A stretch of 64,000 bases of DNA, from positions 82,718 to 146,717 of the forward strand of contig JAIUCV010001214.1 in NCBI GenBank assembly GCA_026724425.1. Reading direction: 5' to 3'. Below are positions 35,669 through 47,931 of the stretch, in pieces (the stretch's first letter is position 1; each line of letters opens with the position of its first letter). The position numbers and the translations under genes were made by a program. The notes under the pieces are model-generated. The model searched no databases. It was not told the DNA's origin and worked only from the letters and a program-made list of their open reading frames with translations. This DNA is from Erythrophleum ivorense. Its lineage: Eukaryota > Streptophyta > Magnoliopsida > Fabales > Fabaceae.

Positions 35669-38600
35669 TGTAACATCCGGTCCCTCCGTAAACATGAGAA
35701 ACCCAATGTTTGGTTTCTCCGTAAATGTCAGAAATGGGCCAGATACAAAAAGAAGTGCTCGAAATAGAAGGAATTGGGCCAACTAAAATTATGATAAAAT
35801 TTTCAATATTAGAAAATGATGATTTGAGGTTTGAGATGCTCAAAAATCAGAGCCAGAAGAGCTCAGAAAATTTGCCGAAGAAAGTAGGGGTATTTTTGTA
35901 ATTTTTGGAAAATTTTGAAAACTCATATGAGAGCTTTTTAAATGGAAAATTTGAGCTTTTCAGGGTTCTCAAAGGCCGTGAAAACCATGAGAATCCCTAG
36001 AACAGTTGAAACCCCTTCGGTGAGCGATTTCAGCAAAGGTTGACCAAAACTTTGACCGAACAGTTCAAAATGGTTTCAGATCCTTTTTGAGTGATTCCAA
36101 AGGCAACTCTTATTATTAAGAGCCTAAGGAATATGATGGAAAAGAAAAATTTTAAAAAGGAGTTGATATGAGCCTAAAATGAAAAAGCCAAGAAAAGGGA
36201 CTAAAATGCAAAAGTAAAAAGCTGCATAAAGTGACTTTTGGCTTCTTCTTATCTACCTTCCAGCAGCTCCTCTGAGTAAAATGCTTTGTTTCTGCCCAAA
36301 AAATAGAGAGAGAGAGTGGCGCACAAGAGCAAGCTCAAGGGAAGAAGAAAAGCCAAGAGAAAGGTATGAATTCATGAAAACTTTTGCTCTTCCCTTTAGA
36401 AAACTTCTTCCCCTCCTTTCCTCCTTTCTTCTTATGGATTTAGTGAGGTGTTTGGTTCTATTTTGAGCCCAGAATAGAGGGGTAAATTTCAAATTCAAGG
36501 AGAGAGTTGAAGCAAGGAAGAGGGCTTTTGAGAAAAGCTAGGAAATCAAGGTAACTTGTTGTCTTCCATGCTTCTTCTTCCCTTCTCCTCCTTGTGATAA
36601 TTTTGTCCCATATAGAGCCCAATCAAAGGGAGATGAATTCTGGTCCTACCAAGGGGGATTCATAGATTTTGGAGTGTGAGAAGCAAGTAGGTGCAAAGAA
36701 ATCAAAGAAAGAAGCATGAAAACACAAGATAGAAAAGTGAGGGATTCATGGAGACATTGTGAAATCTGTTTTGATCCATGAATTCCCTAACTTAGATGAG
36801 TGTTTGCTTGAGTTCCTAAGATCCCTAAGAGGTCCCCCATATGCCTCTTCCTCCATGAAAATGAACAAAACCCCATGGAAAGTCATGAACCTAAAAGTTA
36901 GAAAAGTGTAGAACATATAAGGGGATTGTAAAAACTGATTTAATCTATGAGTTCTCTTGGCTATTTAAGTGTTTCCTTGACCTCCTACAACTCCTAACAA
37001 CCTCCCTAAATGGTTCTCCCATCAAGGAAAAATCAAGAAGCCATGAAATCCCATTTATGCTCTAAGTTTCGGCCAAGTAGGGATGGCATAACTAGGGAGA
37101 GTTTTAAATTGTTTCAAGCCCATTTTTTAGTCATATATGATGAATGAATGTGAGAGGAAACCTTGGGAAAAATTTAGGAAGCTTAGAGAATGAGTTGGTG
37201 CTTTAGGTTCCATATTGTGACCTAAGGAAGTAACATGACGTCAAGCCCTTTTTTTTAATGATGTGATGACTCCAAGAGGTTTAAAAGGAGTCAAGAATCA
37301 TATTTGAGAATAAAGAATGAGGCCTAGAAATCATTTGAGGGGTGTTGCTTCATTAGGTGCCAATATGGACCATAATGGAGGTTGTAGAGTAATCTAGGGT
37401 TTAAGCAAGTTGCATGGCCCTAGACATTGTTTCATGAACTTAATTGGCTCCCATAATTTGTGTCTAGGCTAAGAGACACTATTTCCACCAACTTGTGGGT
37501 GTGTGGCTAAAAGGGGAGGCTTGAAAGCTAAGGAAAAAGTGTGTGAAATTATGCAAGGTAGCTCTCTCCACCTTCTCTCATGCATGGATGCGTGTTTAGC
37601 TTGTTTTAGAATGTGTGTATATGTATTTTCAAGCTAAGAAAAGTATGCTAGCATGCCTTTAGATGCCATGATGCTTGATGCTATGTTATGTTTTCAAATG
37701 ATTATATGATGTTTGTGTGAGTTTGCTTGAGTATGGAAAGACCAAGAACTCTTTCCTCTGGTGAGGATGAGCCAAGAACCCTTGAACTTGGTTGAGACAA
37801 AGTGAAGAGTCTCCCAAAAGCAAAGTGGGCTCCCAAGAGTATGGTTGAGTCCAAAGTACTTAAAGAATGGGTGAGGCAAGTCCAAAATCCATAAGGAGAA
37901 GTGTGAGGCTAATCCAAACACTTAGTGAGCTCTTGAATGTCTTGCATGATTGATTCACATGCCAAAGTTGCTTTAAAATGCCTATGATTTCTACTTTCTC
38001 CATGCATGCATATATGAAACTTGCTTGCACATATTATGTGTGATGGAATGGGAGATGAGCTATTGGGATTCTTTGAATCTCATCCCCTCCTCTCCAATGA
38101 TCTAACATGTTAGGTGAACCAAGTGGATATGCTAACGGGAGCCAACAACATTGAAGAGAGATTGACATTCATATGTTTAGCTTTTTACCTTTTTTGAGCC
38201 ATAATGATGTATATGATTATTGTAAATGGCACATGACCCTTGAGACACATGTAAATATGATATTATGTGATGTATACATGTATGGATATAATGTTTGAAC
38301 TTTAGAAATGAATTTGGGTATGTAATGCCATGGTATGAGAATGTAAAGTTTGATGAATATGTGTATAAATGTGGGTTGAATGGCCAAAATGAGATGCATG
38401 AGGTTTGGAACCATTTGGGCAGCTCACACAAGTCTAAAATATGCTTTTAAACTTTCCTAAAAGGTGCCAAGACCAAGGGGAATCCATTTGGCAATTTTGG
38501 TACCCAATATGGAGCCAAAATTGACCATAATGGAACCCTATGCCATTTTTTGGCCAAATGAGTTAGTCTTGCCCTGAAACTTGGTATGCAATTAGGTCTC

Positions 38601-39530
38601 ATCAAGAGCTTTTTAGGAAGCTAAAGATCATAATTTTCGGAGACCTAGAGAATATTTGATGAATTTTCAAAGTTGGGATTTTTCATGGATTCTGGTATGG
38701 GTACTGTTCATACTGGCAGTTTTGAATTTTGTGTCACCTGATGGCCAAATGGTGTCCAATTCTTATGAAATTTTACATGGATAAACTAGAGGTCATAATC
38801 TTTCTGTGGCCACTGAGATCACTTCATTTGGAGGCCTGAACAGTGAGTTATGCATGTTTGAAGTTAACTGTTAGCATTCGTAGCGCCCCATGAGTCCAGT
38901 TACTGTTCCATAGGGTCCAGCTGACTAAACATATTTTTTTCATTCTGGAATTATTTTTAACATAAATTTAAGATTTTTATATTTTCCAAATGACTGAATT
39001 TGTATGATTTTGATTTTTATATAATTAGTTATGAATTTTATAAATTTGTATCAGTAATCTGAAACAGCAGCCCAGGCAGCAGCGACCTCTGGACCTTTTT
39101 GGATGTCGAACGTCCTCTGTGATAAATTTTATACTCTGGAAGTATTTTTATTGTGAAGTAGACATCCTAAGGTTTCTATAATGACTAATATGTTTTTGAT
39201 TTTTCTAGATTTAGTTATGATTTTCCAAAGTTTGTGACAGAAAAGGAGAAATCCTGGCCGAAAATGCAAACACGGATTTCATATGCTCCTTTGCTTTCCA
39301 CGAGTTGTAGGCCAAATTTGATGATGGAAATGAGTTATATTCATGTGTTTAAGTATGAGAAAGTGATAGATGCTTTCATATGACCTACGGGACTCCGAAA
39401 GAAAAATTTTACCTATAGAGAAATACATTTTTATTCATAACTCCCTATGCCACTATATTGTTTCCATAGAACAAATATAAAATGAGGCATGGGAATTGTA
39501 TGAATTGAGTCCTAGAAGTATGGTGTTACA
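35669..39530 (+). repeat. LARD 3' LTR (complete B-family LTR)
   Basis: 3862 bp, TGTAACATCCGG...ATGGTGTTACA, uninterrupted, and the best reference copy of the B LTR in the window. It contains the 24-bp inverted repeat at 35696-35719 and the degenerate 26-33 bp repeat zone at about 37755-37925. No gene. Confidence 0.93.
35696..35719. repeat. 24-bp inverted repeat near the B LTR 5' end
   Basis: Arms GAGAAACC and GGTTTCTC flank eight bases. The same-length structure is at 25660-25683 in the left LTR, 16385-16408 in C and 63957-63980 in B7, with different centres. Confidence 0.8.
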
Positions 39531-39535
39531 ATATG

Positions 39536-39751
39536 CATATTCATGTTAGTATTCATGTGATCTTTGTTAGCCATATTATCACCAATAAATTGAAGTACAC
39601 AATCAATTCCTTGCACCCAATCAAAAGCAGAAGAAGTATTACCATTAATTCCTAGACTATCTTTATTTTTCTTAATCCTTACTTGTCTTCTAAAGGTTCT
39701 TTCAATTTTCATATCCAAATCAATTAATTTCTCACCAGAGGTCCTTGTCAT
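39536..39751 (-). pseudogene. E1 gag N-terminus
   Basis: The short frame begins at a Met (39749-39751) followed by TRTSGEKLIDLD and KIERTFRR, then runs to the LARD insertion. An upstream Met at 39787 is in frame, but the stretch it adds is hydrophobic and unlike Gag, so the inner Met is preferred. The codon phase at 39538 continues at 25632 once the LARD and one target copy are removed, so this is the start of the Gag reading frame. No separate function. Confidence 0.75.
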
Positions 39752-39787
39752 AAACCAATTAGACAAGCAAAAATTAAGAAGGAACAC

Positions 39788-40135
39788 AAAAAATCAACAA
39801 AGAAAAATTAAAACAATAAATCCAAAAAAATTAGAAAAATCCTAGAAAATTTGAGAAAATACTAAAAAATTAGAAAAAGTGACTAAAACATTGGGATTTA
39901 GCCAAAAAAATGGTGCACCATATAGCTAAGCTATTATTTTTGCTCAAAACACCAAAAAACCTTGGAAAATAAAGTTTTAGAATTTTCTGGCACTTCAAAC
40001 GAAAATTCTAGCAAATAACCCGTTTGATTCAAGCAAGTGAAATATCCAAAATCTAACTTCAAAATAGGGGAAAAACAAGACAAAAATAGAGCAAAACTAC
40101 TAAGAAACCCTTTCAAACAATTAAGAAACTAAACT
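39788..40135 (-). other. E1 5' leader
   Basis: Untranslated stretch between primer-binding site and gag. It aligns with the E2 leader (58173-58365 and 61176-61290): shared words in sense are ttccaaggtttttt, gtgttttgagcaaaa and tgcaccatttttt. No frame. Confidence 0.8.
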
Positions 40136-40156
40136 CCTTGACAACGGCACCAAATT
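40136..40156 (-). promoter_or_regulatory. E1 primer-binding site
   Basis: In sense, the bases after the LTR end are aatttggtgccgttgtcaag. TGGTGCCGTTGTCAAGG differs only by transitions from the TGGCGCCGTTGCCGGGGA site that Athila elements use for tRNA-Asp priming (family knowledge). It abuts the 5' LTR. Confidence 0.85.
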
Positions 40157-42758
40157 TGACGATTGTGTTATGCAATCTCAAATAAAAATAGGTAGAAAAA
40201 TAAACTTGTAGTTAATGGTGCAACCTAGGTCATTTCAAAAGGAGTCTTTGTCTCTAATGTTTGTGAAAGAATCTTTCAAGTATCACTAAATGAAAATTGT
40301 TTAGGGAATTTTGAATTACTAAAATTTAATTAAGTTAAATTTAAAATGATAAGAGGTAAAAACTTAAAACTGAGTGAAACAACTAAGAAAATGTGGTAGC
40401 TAGCTTTTAAATGGACTTCCTAAAATTTAATTATCCTTGCTCCCTTTCAAAGATAACAAACTTGGATTTAAACTTTTGCTCATTAGTGTATTCTCCATAA
40501 GAACTCTTGAAATGCTATCTAAGACTCAATTCACCAATAATTCAAGGACTTTGCAACCACAAGAAACCTTAAAGAATTAATCAATTGAGTTAGGAACAAG
40601 AACACACTAAAACCAATCCTAAATGCTTATAAAAACTTGTTGAACAATCCACTTAAAATGCTAATTAACCAATTAGATTAATGAATTCCTCAAGCATATC
40701 AATTGGACCAAAAATTCTAACCACTTAATTCAACAACCATTGCATCAGTTGGCCTAAAAATAAGAGGAATTTAATAGCAAATTGTGCAGCCATTAATTCT
40801 TGACCTTTTACAAACATTTAGAGATCAAAATTAACATCCAAATATCAAATTACAACCAATCTATAATTCAACTCAATCCAATAAATTCCAGCAACTCAAT
40901 TCCTAAATTAATGAGCTACACCTAGTCAAATTAATAAAGGAAACGATACTAAAATTAAAAGATTGAGCAAAACAAATTTATCTAGTTAGAGAGGCAATTT
41001 CAAGCTCAAATCTGCATCTAGGAAGGTCCACTCTTCAACTAGCTACCAAGGAATTTCAAGCAACCATGGATGAGATGGATGGAGGAATTTCGATGGAAGG
41101 TTGAGCCATGTGGAGAGGATGATTGAAGAAATCCCTTCTTGCTCGCATCTTGGAGCTCATAGCGTCTTTCCCCTAATATTTCACATCCTCTTCCCCAGCT
41201 CGTTCCTGGCGTTCTTTTTTACATTCTCTTTCATCCACCTTTTTCATCGCGTCATTATTCACGCTGGTCCTCCATCACGTGCTACTCATGCTTGATTTAA
41301 TTCATTAATTGACTTGTTCTACTGCCCTTTTCATCCAAAAACCCATAGCTTCATTCTTAATAGTTAAATCTCATGGCTTTTTAACTTATCCACATCACTT
41401 CCCACATTCTGCCCATGTGTGTTCATTTAATCTATTTCACATGCTTCTTATGTGTTTCCTTTAGCTCAAGCCTACGTGTTGCTTCTCCTTTACTATTCAC
41501 GTGTCATGGAGCTGTACCTTCTTAAATTATTTTAATACATCATGTGCTGTTCTAGCTATGTCTTCATTGTTTCTTCTTAAACTGGAGCTGATTTATCAAG
41601 TCTCTTCTTACATGAAACCTTCTCCCTCGAGGCTCATTCAGCTCATGCTGATTCATGTTCAACTCAGCTCCTCCTTCTTCTCTTAAAGCACCAGAACCTC
41701 TGGCTGTTTCTTCTCTATTTCAGCTACTTTTCTCCATGTTAGCTCCTTACATTTCTACTGGATGTTGCTACATGTTGGTGTTTGTGAGTTAAACTTGTAG
41801 CTTCTCGTAGCTTTTGCCAGCTTCTTCTTCACTTCTTGTTCATGTAACTTCTTACATGTTCCTTCCTCATATTCTTTACATGCCTATGGCTTCTCTGTTC
41901 AGCTCATTCCATGTTCTCCAGCTTATGTTTCTTAATGCCTCCTTCCTTTGCTCAACTCTTGCTTCTTTTCATAAGCTTCTGAGTGCTATTCCCTTGGCTT
42001 ACTCATGCTTCCCTTCACAAACCTGTTACTTTAGCTTCTTCCACGTTCTGCCTGAGAGTTTATTCCTCAGCTTCATTTATTCCTCACGTGAGCTAACTTG
42101 GTATCTTATAACCCACAGCTTCTTTCTGATCTTGCTACTCTTCTTCACATCATTCATGTTATGAAGTTACGTGGACAATAGACCCGTGGTTGTGAATGAA
42201 GTGAGTGTGGTGTAAATGAAGAGGATGTGTATGCATATGGTTGTTTTGCTATGCAATTGTGTGGGCTACTATTGTATGAGTGGGTGCATGAAGAGTGGCT
42301 GACCTATGGTGCTGTACACATGTGTGCGTGCTCCAGTAGTAGCTTCCACGTGAATGATGTGTTGAACTCCACAAACTAGAAACCTATATGTGCAGCTTCG
42401 TGAGTGAGTGCATATGTGTATGTATTTGTTAGCTAGACTTGAAAGTGAAGTGAGCATGTAAGCTACGTGTCTGTGCATGAACAGGGAACTTGTGCCAAGC
42501 TGGATGAGTGCATGATAAGTGAGCTGCCCTGCTGCCATGTTCTGCGCAAAAGAATGCAAGAGATGAAGTAGGAAATATTCTCCAAATTCATTGAAAAGGA
42601 TTTATGCACTAATATTTCAAAATTTTGTAAATCAATTTCTAGAATGCAAAAATGACCAATAAACTCAATTACCCTCCAATTAAAATCTTTTAAGCCAAAA
42701 TTTATCATTAAAATGCTTAATTAGAAAGGAAAAAATATATGAAAATTAGTAATCATCA
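40157..42758 (-). repeat. E1 5' LTR
   Basis: 2602 bp, the partner of 3081-5689. Plus-strand ends are TGACGATTGTG and AATCATCA. It would hold the element promoter; no clear TATA box was picked out. No coding sequence. Confidence 0.9.
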
Positions 42759-42763
42759 CAAGC

Positions 42764-44632
42764 CCAAGCAAGCATACTAGGCATCAATCGAAAACATATT
42801 ACAACATCATGGTACCATAATACATATGCATATGCTAGAATACTTTTCATGGCTTTAAACACACATACATACATTCAAAGACAAGTTAAGCACATATTCA
42901 TGCATGAGAGAAGGAGGAGTGAACTACCTTTGTTGCAACCACACACTTTTTCTCTTGGAAATGCTCTCCCTTCCTTGACCTCACATATATAAAGATGTGG
43001 GATTTGTTTCTCTTAGCCTAAACACAATATATGGAAGCCAATTAAGTTCTTGGAATCATTTCTAAAGCCATACATCTACTTTGTACTCTAACTTTGTCCT
43101 ATGGTTCATTTATGGTTCCTAAATACATCTAATGAAACAACATCCATCAATTAAGTTCTAAGCTCTATTCTTTCCTTTCATTTATGATTCTTGACTCCTT
43201 TTAAACCTCTTGGAATCATCACACAATTAAAACAAAGAGCCTAACTACATGTTGCTTCCTTAGGTCATATTATGAAACCTATGACACTAATTCATTCTCT
43301 AGGCCTCCTAAATTTTTTGCAAGATTTCCCTGTATCTTCGCTCATCATATATGACTCAAAAATGGGCTTAGAAAAATTTAAAACTATCCCTAGGTACATG
43401 GAACCCTCTTAGCAGAAGCTATGATTGTGCTTAGCACTAATAGACTTTGCTTTGTTTTCTTGGTAGAAGATGCATATGGGGAGCCTTCTAGTGATCTTAA
43501 GAACTCCTCTAAACACTCATCTAGGCCTAGGAATTATTGTATCAAATCAGATTTTATAAGGGACACTAGAAACCCTAGGTTTGCTATCATGATTTTTCAT
43601 GATTTTTTGTTAATTCTCTTTGCATATTCTTATTCTCCTCCCTTAAATTTCTAAGATTCAGCCTTGGTTTTGCCCAAAATCCATGCCTTCTTACAGCTCC
43701 TTATGTTGGATGAACTAAGGAGAGAAGGGGAGAAGGAGTAGCTACCATAGGAATGAAGATTTACCTTGTTTTCCTTAGTGTCTTGCTTATTTATTCTTTT
43801 CCTTGGCCTCCTCTCTTCAAGTCCAAATTTTTCCCTTTGTTCTTCCCTCAAAATAGATCCAAAAACTTCAATAAAACCATAGGAAAGAAGGGGAAATAGA
43901 AAAGAAAAGGTTTGCTAAAGAGAAAGCATGAAAAAGACCAAGAAAATCCATACATCTTCCTTATTTTTCTCCTTCCTTTATCCTCCTCTTAGTGCACCTC
44001 AAACCCTAGCTCTCTCCTCTGACTTAAGGTAAAAACAAATGTGGTTGAATGAATGAGGAGGTGTGGCGTGACCTATATATAAGTAGGTTTAAGAAACACT
44101 TTGCAAAAATTTCAATTTTGCCCTTTTGTTTTGGCATTTTCATTTCCGGTTCATTTTAGTTCCTTTTTGAGAACTGTCTTTTCCATTATGAAATTTAGGT
44201 CCCCAATTTAATAAAATACCTTTGAAATTACTCAAATAGAAGCTAAAATCTTCCCGAATGAATTTGTCAAAATTTGGGTCAACTGACGTTGGAAAACATC
44301 CACTGGAGGGGTTTTAACTATCCCAGGACTTCCTATGGTTTTTAGGATCTCTAAGAACCTTGGAGAACTCAAAACTCTTATTTAAAAAGCCCTTCTGTGA
44401 GAATTCCAAAATTTGCTCAAAATTATGAAAATGTCATTACATTTCGTCAACCTTTCGTTCAAATTCGTTTCTTCATTCTAGCCTTGTTTTTCTTTATGTC
44501 TAAGCCTAAGATTTTCATTTTTAGGAGTCTAGATTGCTAATTAAATTTTTTAGGACTTTTACTAATACATTTCAGGGGACTTGCTTTGAAAATGTATCTG
44601 TTTCTGTCGTTTAACAAAAATTGGACATTACA
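42764..44632 (-). mobile_element. B1: B-family LTR, right segment
   Basis: Continues the 2550-3080 segment after E1, with shared B sequence such as atcatggtaccat and ttttcatggctt. It ends GGACATTACA at 44632, the degraded TGTAACATCC end in minus sense. A TATA-like cttatatataggt is at about 44070-44082 on the minus strand. No interior domain seen in the window. Confidence 0.82.
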
Positions 44633-44690
44633 CAAAGAGGCCATAAGTTGTATCTAACTTAATTGATCATTTTATGCTTCATATCATATC
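44633..44690. other. 58-bp unassigned host sequence
   Basis: The only short stretch in the window that I could not assign to an element; it lies between the B1 end and the B4 start. No gene or motif seen. Confidence 0.5.
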
Positions 44691-47137
44691 TGTAACATTC
44701 GGTCCCTCCGTAAACGTGAAAAACGCAATGTTCGGTTTCTCCGTAAACGTTAGAAATGGGCCAGATATAAAAGGAAATCCTTGAAATAGAAGAAATTGGG
44801 GCAAACTAAAATTATGATAAAATTTTAAATATTAGAAAATGAGGATTTGAGGTTTGAGATGCCCAAAAACCAAAGCCAGAAGAGCTCAGAAAATTTGCTG
44901 AAGAAAGTAGGGGCATTTTTGTAATTTTTGAAAAATTTTGAAATCTCATAGGAGGGTTTTCTAAATGAAAAATTTGAGCTTTCCGGGGTTCTCAGAGGCC
45001 CTGAATACCATGGGAACCCTTAGAACAGTTGAAACCCCTCCGGTGAGCGATTTTGGCCATCAGTTGACCGAGACTTTGACCAAATGGTTCGGAATGGTTT
45101 TAGATCCTTTTTGAGTGATTCCAAAGGCAATTCTTATGATTAAGAGCCTAAGGAATATGATGGAAAAGACGGATTTCAAAAAGGAGTTGAAATGAGCCCA
45201 AACGAACAAAACTACAAAGAGGGACTAAATTGCAAATTCTGAAAGTTGCTTAAATGAATTCCTAGCTTATAAAAAACGTCCCTCCTCTGCTCAGATCTCC
45301 TCACCCACTCTCTCACACGTTTCATGAATTTGACTTAGATATGTCAAGTTATACAAGTATGGCTCTTGTGTATATCTTGATGTGGATGAGTGAGATTATG
45401 GCATCTGGGTAATTAGCCCTTTGAGACATGTTTGATAGAGTATTTTAATACTTTCCCACGTGCTCATGTGGCCATAGAATGAGAAGAGGCAAAAATGGAC
45501 CCCTTGAGACCCCATATGAAGCTTAAAAAGGGCATTTTGCAACCCTATGTCACAAACTGATCAAATGGACAAATTTCCTCATGAAATTTGGCATGCATGT
45601 AGAACTCATCTAGAGATTTTTGGGAAGTTAGAGTTCAGAATTTTTGGAGGTCTATGGAATATTTGGTGAATTTTTGAAGTTAGGAAATTTTCTGATTTTG
45701 GTCAGTGTACTCTAGCTTTGGTCCGAAAATGCATCTGTGTCAAACATAGGGAAAATGAGGTCCAATGGTCCTGAAATTTTATATGGAGAAACTAGACAAG
45801 CACAGTGGGCTATAGCAACTGGAAGCACCTCATTTGGAGGTCTAGAGAGAGAGAAATGAATTTTTGAAGTTAGAACTCACTGTCAGTGATGCAGCAGGAC
45901 CCTCAGCACTGTTCCATCGAGTTTCTCCAGCTTAATGTCATTCTCTAGGTCTGAAGCTATTTTTCCCTTAATGTAGACATCTGTATCTTTCCAGATTGAT
46001 ATAGTTTACTTGATTTGGAGTTTTTTGGAATTAGTTATGACTTTTTAAAATCCATATCAGTAAGCTGTAGCAGAACTCAAGGGCAGCCGGACCTTTCATA
46101 CTTTTCGGTTGTCAAACACAGTACAGCTGGGTGTTTCATACCTGTAATTATTTTTATCTTATATTAGACATACAGATCTTTCTGGAAAGCTATCATTTGC
46201 CTCGTTTTGATGTTTTTTGAATTAATTATGATTTTCCAAAGTCTGCCCCAGAAAACTGAAAATTTGAAACCCGTGGCAAAAATTCTGATATGTGTTCCAA
46301 ACCTCCAAACCCGAGTTTCTTGACCTAAATGACTATGAATCTGATATGTTTTAATATGTTACGGTCTAAGAGAAGTTAAGGATCAATTCATGGGCCTTGG
46401 AAGTGATTTAATGCTGAGTTAGAGGTTCTTAGTAGTGTGCTTCCTATTGTTATGTGTTGTATGTGCAAGTCAATTGTGTGAAAGGTTCAAGTAGTGCAAA
46501 ATGGACCTCAAGAGCTTATGTAATGATATTCTTGCTTTGAATGAATATTGTATGGATATTATATGGACAAAATTGCTTAAACCAAAATGGGATTGAACTG
46601 TGTGGGTTTGTTTATGTGATTTCGGTCCATATGCTACGCTTTGTATGCAAGTCTGGTGTTTATTGCTTGAATGCTATGATATGAGTTTCTGGAGGTTAAG
46701 ATATGACAATATCCAAGTGTGTGTGTAAGGATATGGAGCCAAGAGAAGAAGACCAAGGGAACTAATTGAAATTGTGTGTCAAGGTAGCTTTTCCTTCATT
46801 TTTATATATGTGTGATTGGTTTGCTTGAGTTCTTGGTTGCTTGTGTGTATTATTTGCAATTATATGACCTGTTGATTGTTTAAGAATAATATACAATTGC
46901 ATGTCACTTATTTACATTTGTGGTTAGGTTGGCTCTTAGATGGGTGAGGCAATGCCAAAAATTCCTTGATATTGAGTAAGGCTATGCCAAAAGTCTCCTA
47001 ATATTAGGTGAGGTTAGGTCAAAAGTCTCCAAATATAAGTGAGACTATGCCAAAAGTCCATAAATATATGTGAAACTAAATCAAAAGTCTCTAAATATTA
47101 GGTAAGGTTAGGTCAAAAGTCCCTAGAGTATGAATTT
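44691..47137 (+). mobile_element. B4: diverged B-family LTR, truncated by B8
   Basis: Starts TGTAACATTCGGTCCC with the typical 5' region through a TATA-like cttataaaaaacg (45268-45280). The usual 1-2 kb that follows is missing around 45310-45350, and sequence resumes at the mid-LTR part (gaaactagacaag, ggtctagagagag). It ends in a tandem array where B8 begins. Confidence 0.75.
46942..47130 (+). repeat. Minisatellite of six 30-33 bp units in B4
   Basis: Units starting near 46942, 46974, 47007, 47038, 47069 and 47101 share the pattern gtgaggttaggtcaaaagtc followed by tctaaatatta. Related but far more degenerate units occur at the same place in other B LTRs (for example 29570-29690 and 37765-37925), so this is an amplified or homogenised version of a B LTR feature. 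Confidence 0.85.
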
Positions 47138-47931
47138 TGTCACAACTAGCTTCTTATAGACTTATTTAATCCATTCATACTCAATAGCAACAAATTTATA
47201 ACCATTATTAAGATTTTAGCAATGGCCTTGGTCCATTTTTCATACTATTTGGAGTTATAAAGGTCAAATTTTGATTTTTTTTCCTTCTTCACTCAAAATC
47301 ATTCTAGACAAGTTTGTTTTAGTCCACTTGATCATAAGATACTCCTCAAACGCTTTAAAGAGTCATGTAGCTCAAATTCACCATTTTACCATATTATACA
47401 TCAAATTTCAAAAATTCATAATTAGGGTTCATAAATATGATTTACACAAATTAAGTGTCTACAAAAAGCTTATGATGTGAACTTTATACTATAAAAATTT
47501 TAAGTAAAAATAAATTCATTTGGCCCCTTAAAAACCTGTAAAACTAAGGCTACATCAGGTGCTATAGTACCAAACCATTCTACATAATTTTGCCAATTTT
47601 AAATATTTATAAAATATTTTGTATAGCTCCAAAAATTTTCATTCTTAGCTTGTTAGAAAGCTGTATAAATTGCCTAATTTCATGACAAATTTTAGCCCTA
47701 AACTAAGTCATTTAGGCCTTTAAAGGTAGAGGTACAATTTATGACTTATTTGAACCAAATTTTCGTTCTAAAGTGGTCCAATTAGCTTCCAAATTAAACT
47801 CTCCCACTTTGAGCACATTTTAATCATCTGAAGCATCCATTCCATGTAGTCCAACACATAAAATAAAGTTTGCATCAAAATATGACCATCCAACTCCTAA
47901 AGCTGTAATATAGTTCGTATAGCATGCATTA

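Larger units (their letters stand above)
25633..39530 (+). mobile_element. LARD-type B element with two LTRs, inserted in E1 gag
   Basis: Two near-identical long LTRs (about 3.8 kb each) flank a 4.46-kb interior without coding sequence, the structure of large retrotransposon derivatives (LARDs). Orientation is plus, set by the purine tract directly before the right LTR. Target copies are ACATG (25628-25632) and ATATG (39531-39535). Removing the element and one target copy joins the E1 gag frames in phase. The LTRs look about 95 percent alike by eye, closer than the E1 LTRs, in line with a younger age. Confidence 0.93.
3081..42758 (-). mobile_element. E1: Athila-like Ty3/gypsy retrotransposon, nested and defective
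   Basis: Full-length but dead element read on the minus strand: 5' LTR 40157-42758, primer-binding site, gag, protease, reverse transcriptase, RNase H remnant, integrase, polypurine tract, 3' LTR 3081-5689. The two LTRs align over their whole length and end TG...CA. Flanking 5-bp target copies are CAAAC (3076-3080) and CAAGC (42759-42763), one transition apart. Assignment to the Athila lineage rests on the Gag phrase LCIQYPELDANFELKSGLIH, the order protease-RT-RNase H-integrase, and the TGGTGCCGTTG primer site. Two foreign insertions (9247-22556 and 25633-39530) make up most of its span. No env-like frame is seen between integrase and the 3' LTR. Confidence 0.93.

Noticed and set aside
42269..42559. 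Minus-strand frame of 96 codons in the E1 5' LTR
   Set aside because: No counterpart of similar length in the 3' LTR (5079-5303 differs in frame and extent), and no recognisable motif.
46942..47130. CRISPR-like array
   Set aside because: Units are directly adjacent and diverged, without unique spacers, and the context is a plant LTR.
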